A program made the position numbers and the translations under genes. Shown piece by piece: positions 45,205-54,889 of a stretch of DNA of 64,000 nucleotides. The notes under the pieces were generated by a model. It did not search any database. It had not been told where the DNA came from and saw only the letters and a list, made by a program, of their open reading frames with translations. Numbering within the stretch: the first letter of the stretch is position 1; each line of letters begins with the position of its first letter. The DNA comes from Sphingobacterium sp. BN32. GTDB taxonomy: Bacteria; Bacteroidota; Bacteroidia; Sphingobacteriales; Sphingobacteriaceae. The DNA lies in NCBI RefSeq assembly GCF_030503615.1, contig NZ_CP129963.1, positions 1,054,001-1,118,000 of the forward strand. The letters run 5' to 3'.

Positions 45205-46695
45205 ATGATACTAAGTAAAAACATACTCAGCAAGTTAAATCCGGAAAACGTGAGCCTGCCGGCTGCTGAGAGCTTTGATTATCCGGAGAAAGTAATACAA
45301 TTTGGAACAGGTGTATTGCTGCGCGGGTTACCGGATTTTATTATTCATCAGGCAAATCAAGCAGGAGAATTTAAAGGGCGCATCCTCGTCGTTCAATCAA
45401 CGGGGGCGGGCGCAGTAGATAGTTTTGCAAAGCAGGATAATTTATATACGCTGGCGATCAATGGTTTGGACGCTGGTGAAATTCGCGAAGACTACCTGAT
45501 AATCAATGCGATTTCCAGAGTTTGTGCAGCTTCCGTACAATGGGAAGAGATTTTGAAAAGCGCAGAGAGTGAGGATATGCAAATCTTAATTTCCAATACA
45601 ACAGAGGTTGGGATTGTAGCCAGCGATGACACTATCCAAGACATGCCGCCATCTTCCTTCCCGGGTAAAGTTTGTGCTTACTTGCAGCATCGCTATCAAC
45701 ATTTTAAAGGAGATCCCTCTAAAGGGATGGTAATTCTACCAACAGAGTTGATCGACAACAACGGTTCGCAATTAAAGAAGTATGTGTTGGAGGTCGCGGA
45801 ACGATCGGGACTAGCGGCGGACTTTTTAACCTGGTTGGCTACAGCAAATGACTTTTGCGACACCTTAGTTGATCGTATCGTGCCAGGGAAATTAAATGCC
45901 CAACAGCAAATAAAGGCACAGCATTCTTTAGGCTATGTGGATGATTTGATGATTATGGCAGAGCCTTATTACCTGTGGGCAATCAGCTGTAATAATGAAC
46001 GAACAGCGAATAAACTGAGCTTTGTGAAACAGCATGCAAGTGTACATTTGGTGCCTTCCATCAAAAATTTCAAAGAAATTAAGCTGCGCTTGCTGAATGG
46101 TACCCATACCTTCAGCTGTGCCGCAGCGATTATCGCCGGCTTTACGACCGTAACGGAAGCGATGGCTAACGATAGTTTTCGGCGTTTTGTATACCGTCTG
46201 ACTCAGGAAATTATTTCCTGTATGGATGACCCGGGATTAGATAAGAAAGAACTGGAACGCTTCGCCAGCCAAGTATTAGATCGCTTCGCGAATCCTTTCC
46301 TGGAACATCGCTGGGAGAGCATTTCATTGAACTATACTACCAAAATGCGGATGCGGAACGTCCCACTCTTGTTAAAGAGCAAAGAATTGGCAGGATGTCC
46401 ATTGTCGAGCATGAGTTTAGGCTTTGCTGCCTATCTGCTCTTGATGCGCAGTAAGGAATCTGCCGGACAATATATACAAGACGCTTATGGTCCAAGCATC
46501 ACCCTTCAAGATGATCAAGCTGCGAAACTATTCATCTATAGTCAGCAGGGGCATGAGGGATTGGTGAAATTGCTGGAAGATCGGGAGATCTGGGGAGCAA
46601 ATTTGATGGATATTCCTGATTTCGCAGAACAAGTGCAGCGAGATAAGCATGCCATCGCGCAGAATGGATTTTTAAAAGCATTTGAAGAAAAGTAA
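45205..46695 (+). CDS. uxaB: Tagaturonate reductase (altronate oxidoreductase)
   Basis: About 496 aa from ATG 45205; a TTG at 45193 would add four residues. A polyol dehydrogenase-type NAD domain is visible (VIQFGTGVLLRGLPDFII), followed by LILISNTTEVGI-like QILISNTTEVGI, MVILPTELIDNNG, and the C-terminal domain with KLRLLNGTHTFSC-like IKLRLLNGTHTFSC. It reduces D-tagaturonate to D-altronate with NADH in the cytoplasm, the second step of galacturonate catabolism. It lies 21 bp after the fusion gene and 4 bp before uxaA. Confidence 0.95.
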   Translation: MILSKNILSKLNPENVSLPAAESFDYPEKVIQFGTGVLLRGLPDFIIHQANQAGEFKGRILVVQSTGAGAVDSFAKQDNLYTLAINGLDAGEIREDYLIINAISRVCAASVQWEEILKSAESEDMQILISNTTEVGIVASDDTIQDMPPSSFPGKVCAYLQHRYQHFKGDPSKGMVILPTELIDNNGSQLKKYVLEVAERSGLAADFLTWLATANDFCDTLVDRIVPGKLNAQQQIKAQHSLGYVDDLMIMAEPYYLWAISCNNERTANKLSFVKQHASVHLVPSIKNFKEIKLRLLNGTHTFSCAAAIIAGFTTVTEAMANDSFRRFVYRLTQEIISCMDDPGLDKKELERFASQVLDRFANPFLEHRWESISLNYTTKMRMRNVPLLLKSKELAGCPLSSMSLGFAAYLLLMRSKESAGQYIQDAYGPSITLQDDQAAKLFIYSQQGHEGLVKLLEDREIWGANLMDIPDFAEQVQRDKHAIAQNGFLKAFEEK

Positions 46696-46699
46696 GATC

Positions 46700-48346
46700 A
46701 TGCAACAACGAATTATACAATTGGACCCACTCGATAATGTGCTGGTCGCTTTACAGGACTTATCGGCGGGTGAGTCAGTCCTTTTTCAGGGCGAAACGTT
46801 TGAATTAAAAGAAGAAATTCCAGCCAAGCATAAATTTTTTATGCGCGATATGGCGGCAGGGGAATCGATTATCATGTATGGCGTCTTAGTTGGCAAAACC
46901 CAATATGCGGTTTCTTCGGGCGAGCGCATGAGCACTGATAATACAAAGCACGCAACCGATGGCTATGCGTACAGAGCTTTTGACTATCAATGGCAGGCAC
47001 CTAACGCAGAGCGGTTCAAAGATAGGACATTTAAAGGCTATGTTCGCGCGGACGGACGAGTGGGAACGGCAAACTATTGGCTATTTATCCCTACGGTTTT
47101 CTGCGAAAACCGAAATCTCGATTTGATTAAAGAGGTAATGCATGCGGAACTCGGATACTCCGTTAGTGCGCCCTTTCGGAATTATACACAGGCATTAAAA
47201 GAGGCTTATTTGAAAGGCGACACATTGATGAATGCATCCTTTGATGAGCTGGCGCAAGCAAAACCAGATACGCATCGTTTGTTTCCGAATATCGATGGAA
47301 TCAAATTCCTAACCCATCAGGGCGGTTGTGGTGGAACACGGCAGGACGCAGTGATACTTGGGAAACTTTTAGCGGCGTATGCTGATCATCCCAATGTGGC
47401 CGGCATCACCATCTTAAGTTTGGGCTGTCAGAATCTGCAATTGAAGGAACTATTGGATGAAATAAAAGCTCGTAATCCACATTTTGACAAGCCTTTGTTC
47501 AGTTTTGAGCATCAGGAAGGCTATACGGAAGAAGAGATGGTTCGCTTGGCGATTGCAAAGACTTTCCAGGGCTTAGTTGCAGCCAATCAGTTCGAACGGG
47601 AAGAGGTGAGCTTGGACAAACTGGTTTTAGGCGTAAAGTGCGGAGGCTCGGATGGCTTCAGCGGTATTTCGGCAAACCCGGCGGTAGGTTATGCGGCAGA
47701 CTTGTTAGTAGCCTTAGGCGGTAAAGTATTGCTTGCAGAATTTCCGGAGCTTTGCGGTGCGGAGCAGAATCTGATCGATCGGACGATAGAGCCTGATGCA
47801 GCGAAGAAATTCATCCGTTTAATGCAAGCTTATAGCCAATCGGCTGAGCGTGTCGGCTCTGGATTTCATATGAATCCATCGCCAGGGAACATCCGCGATG
47901 GATTGATTACCGATGCGATCAAAAGTATGGGAGCCGTGAAAAAAGGCGGTACCGCGCCGATTGTCGATGTATTAGATTATACCGAGCCGGCTCAAAAAGC
48001 TGGGTTGAGCCTGGTCTGTACGCCGGGCAACGACGTCGAAGCAACGACCGGCAAGGCAGCCTCGGGCGCCACGTTAATCTTGTTTACTACGGGATTGGGA
48101 ACACCTACAGGCAATGCCGTATGTCCGGTAATCAAGGTTTCCTCAAACACTGCTTTGGCAAAGCGGATGCCCGATATTATCGATATCAATACCGGGCCAG
48201 TGATTGAGGGAGAGAAGAGCATTGAGCAAATGGGGGAGGAAATACTAGAATATTGCATACAGGCAGCAAGCGGGGTGATTATTCCAAAAGCTGTGCAGTT
48301 AAACCAAGACGATTTTATTCCATGGAAACGTGGAGTCAGTTTATAA
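46700..48346 (+). CDS. uxaA: Altronate dehydratase
   Basis: About 548 aa. It has an N-terminal SAF domain (about 1-90) and the catalytic part with GTANYWLFIPTVFCENRN, THQGGCGGTRQDA, LSLGCQNLQLKEL, LGVKCGGSDGFSGISANPA and LCTPGNDVEATTG-like LVCTPGNDVEATTG. The enzyme dehydrates D-altronate to 2-keto-3-deoxygluconate. ATG 46700 is preferred over the overlapping ATG at 46682. The next enzymes, KDG kinase and aldolase, are not in the window. Confidence 0.96.
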   Translation: MQQRIIQLDPLDNVLVALQDLSAGESVLFQGETFELKEEIPAKHKFFMRDMAAGESIIMYGVLVGKTQYAVSSGERMSTDNTKHATDGYAYRAFDYQWQAPNAERFKDRTFKGYVRADGRVGTANYWLFIPTVFCENRNLDLIKEVMHAELGYSVSAPFRNYTQALKEAYLKGDTLMNASFDELAQAKPDTHRLFPNIDGIKFLTHQGGCGGTRQDAVILGKLLAAYADHPNVAGITILSLGCQNLQLKELLDEIKARNPHFDKPLFSFEHQEGYTEEEMVRLAIAKTFQGLVAANQFEREEVSLDKLVLGVKCGGSDGFSGISANPAVGYAADLLVALGGKVLLAEFPELCGAEQNLIDRTIEPDAAKKFIRLMQAYSQSAERVGSGFHMNPSPGNIRDGLITDAIKSMGAVKKGGTAPIVDVLDYTEPAQKAGLSLVCTPGNDVEATTGKAASGATLILFTTGLGTPTGNAVCPVIKVSSNTALAKRMPDIIDINTGPVIEGEKSIEQMGEEILEYCIQAASGVIIPKAVQLNQDDFIPWKRGVSL

Positions 48347-48356
48347 AACAACGAGA

Positions 48357-49757
48357 ATGAAAGCATTTTTAGACCAAGATTTTTTGCTTCAGAGTGAGAC
48401 CGCTAAGAAGCTCTATCATGACTACGCCAAACCTTTAGGAATTATCGATTACCACAATCATCTTATTCCTGAGCAAATTGCAAATAACAAGCAATTTGAA
48501 AACTTAAGTCAGGTATGGTTAAATGGTGATCACTATAAGTGGCGCGCCATGCGAACGCACGGGGTCAACGAACATTACATAACAGGGGATGCTTCCGATC
48601 GGGAGAAGTTTCGTAAATGGGCAGAAACTGTCCCTTACAGCATGCGTAATCCGCTGTATAATTGGACCCATTTAGAATTGCAACGATACTTCGGTATTAC
48701 AGAATTATTAAATGCTGATTCTGCCGATCGTATTTTCGATCAGACCGCCGAACAGTTGAAAGACTCGAGTCATTCCGTACGTGGATTGCTGAAAATGATG
48801 AATGTTGAAGTCTTATGTACAACAGATGACCCGCTGGATAATTTGGAATATCACCAGGCATTTGCGAAAGAAAAGGAGAGTTTCCAAATGCTTCCGGCAT
48901 TCAGGCCGGACAAGGCAATGCAAGCCGAAAATGTAGATGCTTTGAACGCCTATATCAATCAGTTAGAGGTTGTTGCAGATGTTTCAATTACTGATCTTCA
49001 AAGTTATTTAGATGCTCTGAAAGCACGTCATGATTATTTTGCGGAAAACGGTGGCAGCATTTCTGATCATGGTTTAGAGCAGGTATATGCTGCTGATTTT
49101 ACGGAATCGGAGCTGCGTAATATCTTTTCGAAGATTCGCCAAAATTCCGCATTGAGCGAGGAGGAGGTCGTAAAATTCAAATCCGCTATGCTGCTGTATT
49201 TTGCGCAATGGGATCATGAAAAGGGATGGGTGCAGCAATATCATCTAGGCGCGCTAAGAAATAACAATGCGCGCATGTTGGAGCAGAACGGACCGGACAC
49301 CGGTTGGGATTCAATCGGCGATTTCGTTCAAGGGAAAGCCCTGTCTAAGTTCTTCAATAAACTGGATGCCAAGGATCAATTGGCAAAGACGATTATCTAC
49401 AATCTGAACCCCGCAGACAATGAGCTTTTTGCGACGATGATCGGGAATTTCAATGATGGTTCCGTGCGTGGAAAAATGCAGTTTGGCTCGGCTTGGTGGT
49501 TCTTGGATCAGAAAGATGGGATGACCAAACAAATCAACGCCTTATCAAACATGGGCTTATTGAGTTGTATGGTCGGTATGTTGACCGACTCGCGCAGCTT
49601 TTTGTCTTTCCCTAGGCATGAGTATTTCCGTCGTTTGCTTTGTGATATTTTCGCGAACGATATAGAGAATGGCGAGTTGCCAAACGACTTAGCATGGGTC
49701 GGAAAGATAGTTTCAGACATTTGTTATCATAATGCAAAGCAATACTTTGATTTTTAA
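48357..49757 (+). CDS. uxaC: Uronate (glucuronate/galacturonate) isomerase
   Basis: 466 aa, the usual length for UxaC. An amidohydrolase-type barrel with metal-binding IDYHNHLIPEQIA, YNWTHLELQRYFG, VEVLCTTDDPLDNLEYH, LPAFRPDK, and the C-terminal ADNELFATMIGNF, MLTDSRSFLSFPRHEYFRR. It isomerises D-galacturonate to D-tagaturonate, the first step of the pathway. ATG 48357 is chosen; a GTG at 48330 would overlap uxaA. It ends operon 3. Confidence 0.96.
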   Translation: MKAFLDQDFLLQSETAKKLYHDYAKPLGIIDYHNHLIPEQIANNKQFENLSQVWLNGDHYKWRAMRTHGVNEHYITGDASDREKFRKWAETVPYSMRNPLYNWTHLELQRYFGITELLNADSADRIFDQTAEQLKDSSHSVRGLLKMMNVEVLCTTDDPLDNLEYHQAFAKEKESFQMLPAFRPDKAMQAENVDALNAYINQLEVVADVSITDLQSYLDALKARHDYFAENGGSISDHGLEQVYAADFTESELRNIFSKIRQNSALSEEEVVKFKSAMLLYFAQWDHEKGWVQQYHLGALRNNNARMLEQNGPDTGWDSIGDFVQGKALSKFFNKLDAKDQLAKTIIYNLNPADNELFATMIGNFNDGSVRGKMQFGSAWWFLDQKDGMTKQINALSNMGLLSCMVGMLTDSRSFLSFPRHEYFRRLLCDIFANDIENGELPNDLAWVGKIVSDICYHNAKQYFDF

Positions 49758-49820
49758 ATCGCCACGATAAACATTTCAATCATCCTAAACCAAACTTCTT
49801 TATCATAGTTTGGAGGAACG

Positions 49821-49860
49821 AGCAAAGAAGCTATCTGAGAAGATAGCTTCTTTGCTTATT
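49821..49860 (+). terminator. Strong terminator of the uxa operon
   Basis: A perfect 16-bp stem (arms 49821-49836 and 49841-49856) has the tetraloop GAGA, and a short T-rich tail follows. The stem itself is T-rich at its 3-prime end (CTTCTTTGCT). Confidence 0.85.
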
Positions 49861-49877
49861 CGAGACTTCGTCTACTC

Positions 49878-49965
49878 TAATCCCTTTTAAACCCAATGTA
49901 AACCCAATGCTAACCCCTTTCAAACCCAATGTAAACCCAATACAAACCCCAATTAAAACCGCTTG
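49878..49965. repeat. Array of about seven to eight 11-bp imperfect direct repeats
   Basis: Units in order are TAATCCCTTTT, AAACCCAATGT, AAACCCAATGC, TAACCCCTTTC, AAACCCAATGT, AAACCCAATAC, AAACCCCAATT and a degenerate last one. Every unit is 11 bp, about one helical turn, with the CCC core on the same face. It lies between the uxa terminator and the LacI-type regulator. No open frame spans it. Confidence 0.85.
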
Positions 49966-50044
49966 GTATGGGGAATGCAAGGGGGCTGAATGGGTTTATA
50001 ATTGTTGCTCATTTCTTCTTTGTCGGTCTTACAGCTATTCTTCC

Positions 50045-50056
50045 TCGCTGTAGCGA
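50045..50056. promoter_or_regulatory. Small palindrome upstream of the LacI-type gene
   Basis: TCGCTGTAGCGA is a perfect inverted repeat (TCGCT-GT-AGCGA) 35 bp before the regulator's start codon. LacI-type proteins bind such palindromes, so autoregulation is possible (inference). Confidence 0.35.
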
Positions 50057-50091
50057 AGTATATCTCGATATAATTATCTAAATTTATCATC

Positions 50092-51105
50092 ATGACCCAA
50101 GACCATTATACCTTAAAAGATATAGCTAAGATTTTGAACTTGTCGCCGTCGACGGTTTCTCGCGCTCTGCGCGACAGCCACGAGATCAGTGAGGAGACAA
50201 AGCGTATAGTTTTGGAGTTTGCTACAAAGGTTAATTATCGGGCAAACCCTTTAGCGCGTGGTCTGAAAGAGCGTAAGAGCTATAGCATCGGTATCGTGGT
50301 TAGTGAGATCGCGAACAACTTTTTTTCGCAGGTCATTGATGGCATTGAGTCGGTTGCTTACGATAAGAATTACCAGGTTGTGATTTCACAGACCAACGAG
50401 TCTGCTGATCGCGAACGATTTCATGTAGAGCATTTTTTCTCCCGATCGATGGATGGGCTATTGATGGCAATGTCGTCAGAAAGTGCAGATAATACCTATC
50501 TCGAGGGGATCATAGAGCGGGGTATGCCGATTGTTTTCTTCGATCGTGTTCCTGCAAATCTGCCGAGCCATCGCGTGATCACGGATAATAAAAGAGGGGC
50601 GTTTGAAGCTGTACAGTTTCTGGTAAAGAAGGGCTGTAAGCGGATCGCTTTATTAAGTTCATCGAAGAAGTTGTCGAATAGCAAAGAGCGTCTGGAGGGG
50701 TTTAAGTTGGGTTTGATAGCGCAGCATTTGGAATTTGATGAGCAGCTGGTTCAATATTGTGAATATGGTGGATTGAAGCAATCCGAAATTGATAGAGCAA
50801 TTGACAATTTAGCAGAACTTGACTATGATGGCATTTTCCTTTCGGGTGATAAATTGACTACCGGCTATTTGCAGGCGCTGCGGAAGAATGCAAAGCTGGC
50901 GAAGAAGCCTATCGAGATTGTCGGATTCACAAATTCGAATTTAGTGGATATCTTTTCGCCACGCATCACCGCCATTCGACAATCGGCTTTTGAAATGGGG
51001 AAACAAGCAGCAGCGCTGTTAATCGAACAGATCGAACAAAGAGGAAGAGAAACGTCATTTAAAACCCTGGTCTTACCCGTTGAATTAATCGAGGGGAAAG
51101 AGTAG
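50092..51105 (+). CDS. LacI-family transcriptional regulator
   Basis: 337 aa. The N-terminal LacI helix-turn-helix and hinge are clear: YTLKDIAKILNLSPSTVSRALRD (written here in part as LKDIAKILNLSPSTVSR) and NYRANPLARGLKERKS. The sugar-binding domain follows (SIGIVVSEIANNFFSQVIDG, MPIVFFDRVP, AALLIEQIEQRG). It binds DNA as a dimer and responds to a sugar or uronate. Its place directly after uxaC suggests control of galacturonate catabolism (inference). Confidence 0.93.
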   Translation: MTQDHYTLKDIAKILNLSPSTVSRALRDSHEISEETKRIVLEFATKVNYRANPLARGLKERKSYSIGIVVSEIANNFFSQVIDGIESVAYDKNYQVVISQTNESADRERFHVEHFFSRSMDGLLMAMSSESADNTYLEGIIERGMPIVFFDRVPANLPSHRVITDNKRGAFEAVQFLVKKGCKRIALLSSSKKLSNSKERLEGFKLGLIAQHLEFDEQLVQYCEYGGLKQSEIDRAIDNLAELDYDGIFLSGDKLTTGYLQALRKNAKLAKKPIEIVGFTNSNLVDIFSPRITAIRQSAFEMGKQAAALLIEQIEQRGRETSFKTLVLPVELIEGKE

Positions 51106-51171
51106 CTAGGCTTTCTTTAGCTTTAAATTGGTTTATTTAAATTTGAAGGATTATAACGATATAAGAGGCTG

Positions 51172-52041
51172 ATGGATAAGAATAAAATCAATGCGGATGA
51201 GTTTGTAGCGAAGTTTATGGAAGATGGACTTAAACATCTGACCTATATTCAGACGCCTATTAAAATATTTGCACTCGGTGATATTGCACCTTATTTGAAG
51301 ATCCCGATTCCACCTATATTCTTTGGGTATAATTTATTAATACATATTACAGAAGGATATTTCACACACCAAATCGAATCGACGACATTCAAGGTTCAGG
51401 CGCCGGCGGTTGTTATCTGTAATTATGGGACCATATCAGCGATACATTCGGTGGATAAACTTGCTCAGGGCCATTGTATCTTAATTAAGGAGCAAGCAAT
51501 GACTTCCTTATTTCGCGAGCAGGAGATTCTTAATATTTTTACCATATCCCCTTTGCTCAATCTTAGTAAGACTGATAGTAGTGATTTGGATAGTTTACTG
51601 CGACTTTTGAATAAGGAAATATACACTGAAAGTCCTTATAAGGAGTATTATGAAAGTATTTTTAAGACGGCTTTGTTGAAGATCATCAAGCTTTCGGATG
51701 CAAATGAAACGCTGGGAAGAAGAGAAGAGATTGCTATCGCGTTTAAACAATTAGTGCATCTTCATTTCAGCGAGCAGAAATCGGTAAAATTTTATGCTGA
51801 TAAGTTAGCTGTTTCATTGAATTACCTAAATCGTTGCGTGTCAGCAGTGTTTAAGAAGTCTTCAAAGCAACTGATTCTGGAAGTTGCTATTATCCATAGT
51901 CAGCTGCTGCTGTTGGAAACGAATAAGACGGTAGCAACGATAGCCTATGAGCTGGAGTTTGATGATCCTTCCTATTTTACACGAATCTTCAAAAAAATAG
52001 TGGGCATATCGCCAAGTGAATACCGGAAAACAGGCAGTTAG
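51172..52041 (+). CDS. AraC-family transcriptional regulator
   Basis: 289 aa. The C-terminal 100 residues are an AraC-type double helix-turn-helix: SVKFYADKLAVSLNYLNRC, TVATIAYELEFDDPSYFTRI and GISPSEYRK. The N-terminal 180 residues resemble the cupin-like sensor part of this family but carry no motif that reveals a ligand. It is 66 bp after the LacI gene and 199 bp before an acyl-CoA dehydrogenase, which may be its target. Confidence 0.9.
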   Translation: MDKNKINADEFVAKFMEDGLKHLTYIQTPIKIFALGDIAPYLKIPIPPIFFGYNLLIHITEGYFTHQIESTTFKVQAPAVVICNYGTISAIHSVDKLAQGHCILIKEQAMTSLFREQEILNIFTISPLLNLSKTDSSDLDSLLRLLNKEIYTESPYKEYYESIFKTALLKIIKLSDANETLGRREEIAIAFKQLVHLHFSEQKSVKFYADKLAVSLNYLNRCVSAVFKKSSKQLILEVAIIHSQLLLLETNKTVATIAYELEFDDPSYFTRIFKKIVGISPSEYRKTGS

Positions 52042-52240
52042 TCATAGTCCAGTCTATGCACGATTTGTCCTATTTATTATCCTAATATACATAGTGATTA
52101 AAATGACTTCTATCTAATTTTACATATGTCAAATATTGTATATTTCGACGCGACACATCTATTGAGAAATAAACCTAGCAGTCGAATGAGCCTTAATCAG
52201 GTAGATACAATAAGTATTAAATGTAAAATTGAATTGAAAC

Positions 52241-53743
52241 ATGTCTAACGTTATTAGTCAACAAGATTACACAACCTATATTAGTTCATTCAGAGCTCAT
52301 CTAAAACAGCTTTTTAGAGAAGAATATGATTATAATGCGATCAGTTTAAATCGCGACTTGCCAGCGGATTTTTTAGCGAAAATCATGGAGAAGAAACCTC
52401 TTTCTGTTGCTATCCCCGAGCTGCATGGCGGCCGAGGGGTGCAGGTGAAAGAATGCCTTGGGGTCCTATCGGCAGCGTCGTATGAGTCGCTTGCTTTGTC
52501 ACTGATGTTCGGGATTAACATTGCTTTGTTTTTAGAACCATTAGCGAAATATGGCACTTACCCGGTTCAGGAACGTATTTTCAAACAGTTCTTAGAGAAT
52601 AACGCTATGGGCGGTTTGATGATTACCGAGAAAGCTTACGGTAGTGATGCGCTGAATATGAAAACAGCGTATCAACAACTAGGTGAATCTTACCAAATTA
52701 AAGGTGAGAAACACTGGCAAGGGCTTAGTGGTGCGGCAGATTTCTGGTTGGTGACTGCTAGAAAACAAGCAGAAAATGGAGATCTATCGCGTGATATCGA
52801 TTTCTTCGTTACCGAAAATAATAACCCCGCGCAACATATTCCAATGGTCGAGCGCTACGATAATCTAGGGCTTTATGCGATTCCTTACGGAATCAACGCA
52901 ATTGATGTGGTCGTTCCGGAAGAGCAGAAGTTGGTTCCGGAGAGTACAGGCATCAAATTGATGTTGGATATGCTTCACCGCAGTCGTCTTCAGTTCCCGG
53001 GTATGGGACTGGGCTTTATCAAGCGTCTGCTTGATGAGTCGTTACAACACTGTCAGCAACGCATCGTTGGGGGTGCACCTTTAATCAATATCGATTCGGT
53101 CAAATATCAATTGGCAAGAATTCAGGCTGCTTTCACGATTTGTTCGGGTATGTGTGCCTTTAGCGTAAAGAGTAGTGGGATAGAGCACGATCTAGCGACG
53201 ATGAGTATTGAAGCAAACTCGCTGAAAGCTTTGGTAACGGATATGATGCAAGAGTCTGCTCAGATAAGCCTTCAATTGGCTGGTGCTAATGGTTACCGTT
53301 TGAATCACTTGGCAGGTAGAGCGGTCGTTGATAGTAGACCTTTCCAAATTTTTGAAGGTTCGAATGAGATGTTATATGCGCAGATTGCAGAGGCGGTCTT
53401 AAAACTGATGAGAAAAGCCAAGGAGACGCACTTCTTGACTTTCTTGAAATCTTATGATCGCACGAATATCAGCGTGGATTATTTCAAGTCGCAGGTTGAT
53501 TTCAATTTGGATGGCGGTTTGAACCAAAGAGATCTGGTAACCTTAGGGCGCATGATTTCACGGATGATCTGTTTCCAATTTGTGTTAGAAATGAACGGTT
53601 TTAATGAGCAGCTAGTAGAGTTGACTCGCCAACATATGCTGATGGATTTGACCATGTTAAATGGACAGTTTATGAGCAAAAACCATGCGGATCCAATTGT
53701 AGGTTACGAAGAGAATGCAGATTGGATGAATTTTATTTCGTAG
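52241..53743 (+). CDS. Acyl-CoA dehydrogenase-family protein
   Basis: 500 aa. Dehydrogenase features include an N-terminal helical domain, GGLMITEKAYGSDALNMKT with IKGEKHWQGLSGAADFWLV in the middle, LDMLHRSRLQFPGMGLGF, and a C-terminal FEGSNEMLYAQIAE, the place of the EGTNE motif that holds the catalytic glutamate in many members. It is longer than standard 380-390 aa enzymes. The expected reaction is FAD-dependent alpha-beta desaturation of an acyl thioester; the acyl group is unknown. It is monocistronic with a terminator behind. Confidence 0.88.
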   Translation: MSNVISQQDYTTYISSFRAHLKQLFREEYDYNAISLNRDLPADFLAKIMEKKPLSVAIPELHGGRGVQVKECLGVLSAASYESLALSLMFGINIALFLEPLAKYGTYPVQERIFKQFLENNAMGGLMITEKAYGSDALNMKTAYQQLGESYQIKGEKHWQGLSGAADFWLVTARKQAENGDLSRDIDFFVTENNNPAQHIPMVERYDNLGLYAIPYGINAIDVVVPEEQKLVPESTGIKLMLDMLHRSRLQFPGMGLGFIKRLLDESLQHCQQRIVGGAPLINIDSVKYQLARIQAAFTICSGMCAFSVKSSGIEHDLATMSIEANSLKALVTDMMQESAQISLQLAGANGYRLNHLAGRAVVDSRPFQIFEGSNEMLYAQIAEAVLKLMRKAKETHFLTFLKSYDRTNISVDYFKSQVDFNLDGGLNQRDLVTLGRMISRMICFQFVLEMNGFNEQLVELTRQHMLMDLTMLNGQFMSKNHADPIVGYEENADWMNFIS

Positions 53744-53808
53744 AAACTTCCGCATTTAATTATTACAATAAAATACAGCATTTTATTTTGATTGCTTAAT
53801 TGTGAGAT

Positions 53809-53846
53809 AAAGAGGCTAAGTTGGAACATTACTTAGCCTCTTTTTT
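53809..53846 (+). terminator. Terminator after the acyl-CoA dehydrogenase gene
   Basis: AAAGAGGCTAAGT pairs perfectly with ACTTAGCCTCTTT (13 bp) across a 9-nt loop, with T residues after it. Confidence 0.93.
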
Positions 53847-54398
53847 CTGAAAATATTTGTTTCCATAGGCCAATCGAAACGTTCGTTCCCTCCGCTGTTT
53901 CGTGCCTCCTGTTTGATTTTAAGATGATCATGATACCCATAAAAGTGAAAATGCTAGAAACTTATTTCCTGCTTTTTTATCGGTATTTCATGAAATAAAG
54001 AAAAGTCAGTCGACCTTGAGTAATCCCCTTATTCAATTGTGGCTATAATTTTACAAATGAAAATTAATAGCTTATTGCTATTTCGAATAAAAATTACATA
54101 AAAGTGAAATATAAAACTTTATTATTTCATTAATACACTTTTTGTTATTCGGGTTATTCCGTACGCATTTTATTTGTTGCTGTATTAAATTATGTTCTCG
54201 TTGTGACAAAATTGCTAAAGGTCAAATGTTTGGCTAAGTGTTTCATTTGCACTTAATTTGATGGTGATTATTTCGTCGAGCTCCAAGTGCACGATGGGAT
54301 TTAAGAAGTTTATTTCATCACAATAAAACAATTAGAAACGGTGTGAACAAAAGGGTATTGTTTACATCGATAATGTACCACAAAATATTGAGAGTATT
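53847..54398. other. AT-rich intergenic region
   Basis: 552 bp without a recognisable gene, RNA or strong hairpin. The promoter of the next gene pair must be near its right end, but no exact -7 box was found. Confidence 0.5.
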
Positions 54399-54836
54399 AT
54401 GTTAAAAAGAATTCTAATCATTGGATTCTGTATCGGATTAATGGGCTGCGATGATGATGCAATCGTTTATCCGCCAGAGGTTAAGGAGACGATTGCCGCA
54501 GAGTTGAAAAATACGGTTTGGAAACCAACGTATGCAGCATCGAATGAGTCGGGCACTCACAAACAAGAAGGTTTAAGCCAAGCTTACATTCAGGAAATTA
54601 AATTCGTGGATAAGGTTGTGGAGCTAACTGAACGTTCAGGCGCGGTAAAACGTTATGGCTATGATGTTAGTAACGCGAATAATTCAGCTGCCATTCCGGA
54701 TCCGATTCAATTGAACGTGAAAACTAACTATGCAAATTTGTATCTCACTTTACCGAGAGACTATTCAGACATGGAGATGTTCTTGAAAGTAAAAGAAAAA
54801 GAATCGCTCTTTTACGAAGCGCGATATAAGAAATAG
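54399..54836 (+). CDS. Small lipoprotein of unknown function
   Basis: 145 aa. Lipobox LMGCDDDA; the acid-rich residues after the Cys resemble a Bacteroidota surface-export signal. The mature part has no domain I recognise (TVWKPTYAASNESG, IQEIKFVDKVVELTER, YANLYLTLPRDYSDMEMFL). The alternating strand pattern suggests a small beta-barrel, lipocalin-like. It is followed after 53 bp by an outer-membrane barrel gene, probably in one operon. Confidence 0.75.
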   Translation: MLKRILIIGFCIGLMGCDDDAIVYPPEVKETIAAELKNTVWKPTYAASNESGTHKQEGLSQAYIQEIKFVDKVVELTERSGAVKRYGYDVSNANNSAAIPDPIQLNVKTNYANLYLTLPRDYSDMEMFLKVKEKESLFYEARYKK

Positions 54837-54889
54837 AGAAAAGCAAACTACCTACGAGAATAACAAATCAATAATAATTTTTAATACAG

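Noticed and set aside
49878..49965. 11-bp repeats as a CRISPR array
   Set aside because: Units are far too short, lack spacers and have no cas genes nearby.
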